Assembly: GCA_900323505.1 (NCBI GenBank)
Contig: OOIN01000008.1
Span: forward strand, 434,001-498,000
Length of the DNA stretch: 64,000 nt
Reading direction: 5' to 3'
DNA from: Ustilago trichophora
Lineage: Eukaryota; Basidiomycota; Ustilaginomycetes; Ustilaginales; Ustilaginaceae
Below are positions 60,235-64,000 of this stretch, piece by piece. The first letter of the stretch is position 1. Every line of letters starts with the position of its first letter. The translations under genes were made by a program, and so were the position numbers. The notes beneath the pieces were generated by a model. That model was given only the letters and a program-made list of their open reading frames with translations, did no database searches and was not told where the DNA came from.

Positions 60235-61251
60235 TCAGTGGATGGGTGAGAACTCGAGCGGCTGCAAGGTTGGCGTGCATGAAGAAAAGGCAAAAGTTGG
60301 GGCAGGGTGGTCAGCAGATCAGCAAGATAGTGAAGGAAGCTTGCGGACATCAAAGTCGCAAAAAGATTTGCGAAGGGAATGGCAGGAACGCAACTTACTG
60401 TCCGTGGCTGCCTCCATGCAAGCCAATCGCTTGTCTCTGTAGGCAAAAGTCCCATGCTCCAACACTTGTACAATCCCAACACAATACCCGCCAATTGGCA
60501 TAGGATGAAGAGCACCTTGGGCAGCAGCAAACTTTGTCCTGGCGATGAGAGGCGGTCGAAAGCTGCGTTGATGCGAAGTTTGCCCACCGGTCAGATTCGG
60601 AGAAAAAGAGAGAAACGTAGCAATGTCAGACATTGTGCGCGAAAGAATGAAGAGGACAGCCCTTCACCAGGGAGGTTGTAGGATGCTTACCGCTGTTCAT
60701 AGTCGAAATACCCCTCAAGGGGCCGGTAATGAGCATTCCCACGGCCATCATACTGAAGATCTGGACGCCGGAACCGCTCATGTAGAGCATGATGGCGTTC
60801 ATGGGCAACGACTTGGCTGGTGAGTAGGCGAGTTCCCACGCCTTTGCCATCTTGAGTGCTGCTGGGTCTGCTCGCTGCTGTGCTACTGCTGATGCGGATT
60901 TCGATTTGGAATGCTTCTGTATCGGGCGACGGTCGGGCGGTTCATGGAAGGTAAAGCGGCGAAACGAAGAGTGAGTGTGGCTGTAACTTCATCAATCAGG
61001 GGTGCGAGTACAAGCTTACCTTGCTAACCGCGTCCGGGTCGGTGAAGCCGATTGGGTCGGGAAGATCTTGCGCTTTCGATCTGTCCGAAGAGCAGTGAGA
61101 TAGGTTGCAGATAGAGCAGTCTGGTCAGTTTGTCTATCCTTGGACTCTGAGTTGAGCTCGGTGCAGCGTGGTGTCGTGTTGGGACTCACTTTGATGAGCC
61201 GGCATAGTTGACTCGGAATGCCGAGAGTGGCTTCTGTTGAGTCTTTGACAT
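60235..61251 (-). CDS. EMC4: ER membrane protein complex subunit 4 (five exons)
   Basis: Exons 61251-61190, 61080-61020, 60916-60691, 60562-60399 and 60261-60235 join in frame to 179 residues, the normal EMC4 length; introns (109, 103, 128 and 137 nt) are all GT-AG. After LPDPIGFTD the conserved part reads MAKAWELAYSPAKSLPMNAI, with the first membrane segment at about 80-105, then STMNSAFDRL across a junction, the second segment at about 130-148, and GLYKCWSMGLLPTETSDWLA, all hallmarks of EMC4 (DUF1077). The last exon gives PLEFSPIH. EMC inserts tail-anchored and multi-pass proteins into the ER membrane; EMC4 is one of its lid and gate subunits. Each exon is short, so single-frame analysis shows only fragments. 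Confidence 0.87.
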
Positions 61252-61901
61252 CGTGACGTCTGTATTTGCCTGTGCTAGTGCTGGTGAAGAAGAACGAGCT
61301 CCTTGACGAGGTTGCGATTGGTGTTGGTGTCGGATTGAGGACGTTGAGAAGCTTTGGAAGAGGTGAACAAAATGCACAACCCGGACACGGTCAGTGCGCG
61401 TTGGCCTATCCTAACACTTTGTGTCCAATTTCTCGCGCGACTGACTTGTCCGCTGTGCTTGAGCTTCTCATCATCCTTCCAATTTGGCAGTGCGACGCCA
61501 AACATGTGCCATAGCATGTGTTCCACATCGTACATACACGCCGCAGATGAGGGCCCATAGTGGCTGAGGTGCATGATGGGCTACCCTTCGAACAACCAAA
61601 AAGTATTCAACGTCATCACTCAACAGCTCGGGGCTTGTGCAAAGCTGCCCGTCTCATGTCACAGGCGTCAAAAAGGGACTTTGCATATGTAATTTGGATT
61701 CATCGTGCCATGGCCATCTGGTGATGACGACCTCTTCGAGTAGCGGCTAGTTATACATGAAACGTGATCTGGGTAGAAGGAGGCCTCATTGCGGACCTCT
61801 GCTTCTTCTTCAACATCGTTCGAATTTGCTTGCTGTGTATTGTTCAGAGACAAGAGGACTGGAAACATGAGAGGGACAACACATCATCGAAACATGTCTG
61901 C
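61252..61901. promoter_or_regulatory. Intergenic region cyclase / EMC4
   Basis: 650 bp between same-strand genes. It includes the EMC4 promoter and the 3' end of the cyclase gene. Open frames on both strands here are not convincing. Confidence 0.4.
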
Positions 61902-63498
61902 TTAGGCAGCAACAGTGGCAGCAGCAGCCTGAGGGGTGACCTTGCTGGCGATGACCTCGGACTGGTGGACGCCGTTGAGACGCGCAGCCTCAGCCTTGCG
62001 CTCCTTGAGCATGGCCTCGGGGTCGGCACCAAGGTCACCGGCGTCAGCGTAGGCATCGAGACCAACACCGTCACCACGGCCGATTTTCTTGACGTAGGCC
62101 TTGTGGACAGCGAGCGACTTGATGAACTCGTCCTCCGAGATGTCGTTGGCAAAGACGCACTTGCCGAGAGGCTTGGCAAGGACGAATCGCTGAAGACCGT
62201 CACGAGTCTTCTTGATGGCCTCGTTACCCTCAAGGATGAGCTCGTCAGTAAGCAAAGGGTGGTCGACCGAGAGACCGACCTGGCCGGCGAGACGGAAGAA
62301 CTCGTCACGGTCCTGGTCGTTGATGTAGCCGCGCATGTGTGCCAAGGTGATGGACCAGGCCATGTCGATGGTGACGGCGTGACCGTGGCGGAGAGGGGGG
62401 AAGGGAGCAAGCTCAAGCGTGGGCGAGATCGAGTGACCGTTGGCGATGACTCGGTCAAGACCAATCTCGTGGAGGTTGGGCGACTCAAGGTCGAGCATGC
62501 CCTTGATAGCGTTGCGGCAGATGGTGTCGGCAGCCTCCTTGAGCTCCTTGGCGCCAGGGCCGGTGGCGTTACGGCCGTAGGCGGTGTTGACGAGGTCCTC
62601 ACCGTACTTGACGAGCAAGCCCCAGGTGTACTTGTCAGTGCAGTGGAGAATCTTGATGAGCTCAGCGGTACCGTTACGGGTCTGGCCAATGGGGAGCGTC
62701 TTGAGGAAGTCAAAGTCGAGGAAGGTGTGCATGGGTGCGTGGTAGGCACCGAGACGGTTCTTGAGCTTCTTGTGGTTGATGCCGACCTTGATCGAGATGG
62801 CAGCGTCGATCAAGGCAATGAGGGTGGTACCGACGCGGATGTAGTTGGTGCTTCGGCGGTACGAGGCACATGCGTAGCCGAGAACATCCGAGGCGAGACC
62901 ACCACCGACAACCAGGACCGGCTCCTTTCGGATAAGACCGAACTTGTCCATGGCATCGACAAAGCCGAGCATGGTGTCCATGGTCTTGTGGAGCTCGCCG
63001 CCCTTGAAGACGTGGAGGGTGGGCTTGATGTTGTGGGCGCCAAAGTCTGTTGTTGCGAACACGGAGGAGGCAGAAAGAGTCAGTGTCGTGTACTCTGTGA
63101 GAGACAATGTAAGGCAACGCTAGCCGCAAAGAGGCCTGATCGACTAAGCAGTGAAGACGGACAGGCTGGTTATCTGCAGGTCGTTGACAGCTGACAGCCT
63201 CTACAGTGAGACAGTCAGGGGAGGAAGCTGGAAAAGAAAACTTACAAGCCTTGATCGCAGGGCCGTAGAGCTCGTTGAGGTTTTCGTCAAGGACACAGAG
63301 GACACGACCCCACTTCTGGTAGTAGGCGGCGAGATCCTCCTTCTGCTGGTCGAAGACGTTGTCAACGAACGAGTAGGTGTACTTGAGGTCCTCGTAACCC
63401 TGAATGCTGTAGCCGGGGCCAGTGGCGTTCTGGGTGGCAGGCACCTCGGTGACGGTAGCCCGCATGTCAGAAGAAATGTTGCCTCCGCAGCAAGCCAT
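61902..63498 (-). CDS. Sedoheptulose-7-phosphate cyclase family enzyme (DDG/valiolone synthase type), two exons
   Basis: Exons 63498-63246 and 63046-61902 (intron 63047-63245, gtaagt...cag) give 465 residues. The fold is that of 3-dehydroquinate synthase: VLVVGGGLASDVLGYACASY (about 128-147) binds NAD, then VGTTLIALIDAAISIKVGIN and KNRLGAYHAP with substrate-binding lysines. Metal ligands fit the family: Glu about 213 in NGTAELIK, His about 289 in ANGHSISPTLE and His about 305 in LRHGHAVTIDM, 16 apart as in dehydroquinate synthase. The long inserts and the RHGHAV.IDMA motif point to sugar-phosphate cyclases that make 2-epi-5-epi-valiolone or desmethyl-4-deoxygadusol rather than to the shikimate enzyme, which in fungi is part of the AROM polypeptide. 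DDG is the precursor of mycosporine sunscreens. Partner genes (O-methyltransferase, ATP-grasp ligase) are not in the window; they could lie beyond the right edge. Confidence 0.8.
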
Positions 63499-64000
63499 TT
63501 TGACAAGATATGAGTGGGGGGGTTAAAGAAGAAGCTAAAGAGACAGAAAGGGGATGCGGTTGAGCGGATGTGCAAGTAAAGACACAAGAGTAGTCGATGA
63601 AGACAGAGAGAGTTGAAGCTCGGGGGAAGTGAGTGACTGGATGGTGGGGGAGCAAGAGGACGGGAAGGCGAGTCTATGAGCTGGACTTTATAGGCTGAGG
63701 GGATGGAGAGCTCAACTCATACGGGCTGTTTGCAACATTTGGCCCCCGGTCGGGAACGGAAGAGGTGGAGGCTGCCACTCGTTGCAGAGTACAGTATACC
63801 CACCGGAAGCAAGCGTAAGACATGGCACTTGGGCAGTGTGGCTTCCTAGCACTGACTGGGATGTGTAAGCCGGTGTTCGCGTAGGTCGAGCGCCCCCTCG
63901 CAGGCCAGCTGTATACTGGCACGTTCGGAGAAGCATTGCACGCTCTCTGCTTGCAAGACTGGGCACAATGCGAAAGGGCATCGGGAACTAGGAAGAAGGA
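63499..64000. promoter_or_regulatory. Upstream region of the cyclase gene
   Basis: 502 bp to the window edge. Contains a GTACAGTATAC motif at about 63789, about 290 bp before the cyclase ATG. No gene is supported. Confidence 0.45.

Noticed and set aside
61764..63194. Plus-strand open frame of 476 codons opposite the cyclase gene
   Set aside because: Composition is Val/Leu/Glu/Asp-rich, as produced by reverse-complementing a gene with strong codon bias; the cyclase on the minus strand has metal ligands and domain motifs.
63674..63981. Open frames on the minus strand upstream of the cyclase
   Set aside because: Short, overlapping in two frames, without family features; region is better explained as promoter.

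Overview
The window looks like nuclear DNA of a basidiomycete yeast or smut fungus, most likely Ustilaginomycotina (Ustilago/Sporisorium/Pseudozyma-like). This is inferred from gene content, mostly intronless long genes mixed with genes split by short GT-AG introns of about 75-200 nt, long low-complexity tails on proteins, and abundant simple repeats in non-coding DNA. No organism-specific marker was available. I see no rRNA, tRNA, CRISPR or viral genes.

Layout, left to right. 0-30 kb: the 3' part of a Sec39-type gene, MED21, an isoprenylcysteine methyltransferase (STE14), a TRP-like/Flc membrane protein, a Zn(II)2Cys6 regulator with a very long upstream region, an IML2/TTC39-like protein, mitochondrial ribosomal protein bS18m, an arylamine N-acetyltransferase, the ASTRA subunit ASA1, the splicing factor cactin, and LSM12. 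30-39 kb: an NPC1-type sterol transporter, then about 4 kb without genes filled with short inverted-repeat elements. 39-46 kb: STN1 (telomere CST complex), CHZ1 (H2A.Z chaperone), RPC17 (RNA polymerase III) and SOF1 (U3 processome), all intron-rich and in alternating orientation. 46-57.8 kb: the CCAAT-box factor NF-YA/HAP2, a GPI-anchored ThuA-like protein, a Kelch/DUF4110 protein, a peroxisomal-type enoyl-CoA isomerase, an orphan gene, a small Myb/SANT protein and ARP1/centractin. 58-64 kb: a short-chain dehydrogenase closely resembling L-rhamnose dehydrogenases, a peroxiredoxin-like protein only 15 nt upstream of it, EMC4, and a sugar-phosphate cyclase of the sedoheptulose-7-phosphate cyclase group (mycosporine/cyclitol type) near the right edge.

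Most genes are conserved housekeeping genes with no shared pathway. For twelve genes I worked out exon structures by reading splice sites and checking that the frame and family-specific termini were restored.

The most unusual part is 35.5-38.95 kb. At least three families of 130-230 bp inverted-repeat elements recur there, in both orientations and in one case abutting or nested. Family A has about 40-nt terminal inverted repeats starting ACGKGAGTGGCCC and is mostly bounded by TA. Family C has TCACATCGTAAAAAAAG ends and a GCCACCC/GGGTGGC core, with one further copy at 30.3 kb on the other side of NPC1. They look like non-autonomous MITE-like elements or folding repeats; no transposase is in the window. 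Other leads are a palindromic GTACAGTA motif recurring in non-coding DNA, a CCGGT motif array upstream of the zinc-cluster gene, and a tight same-strand gene pair at 59.07 kb.
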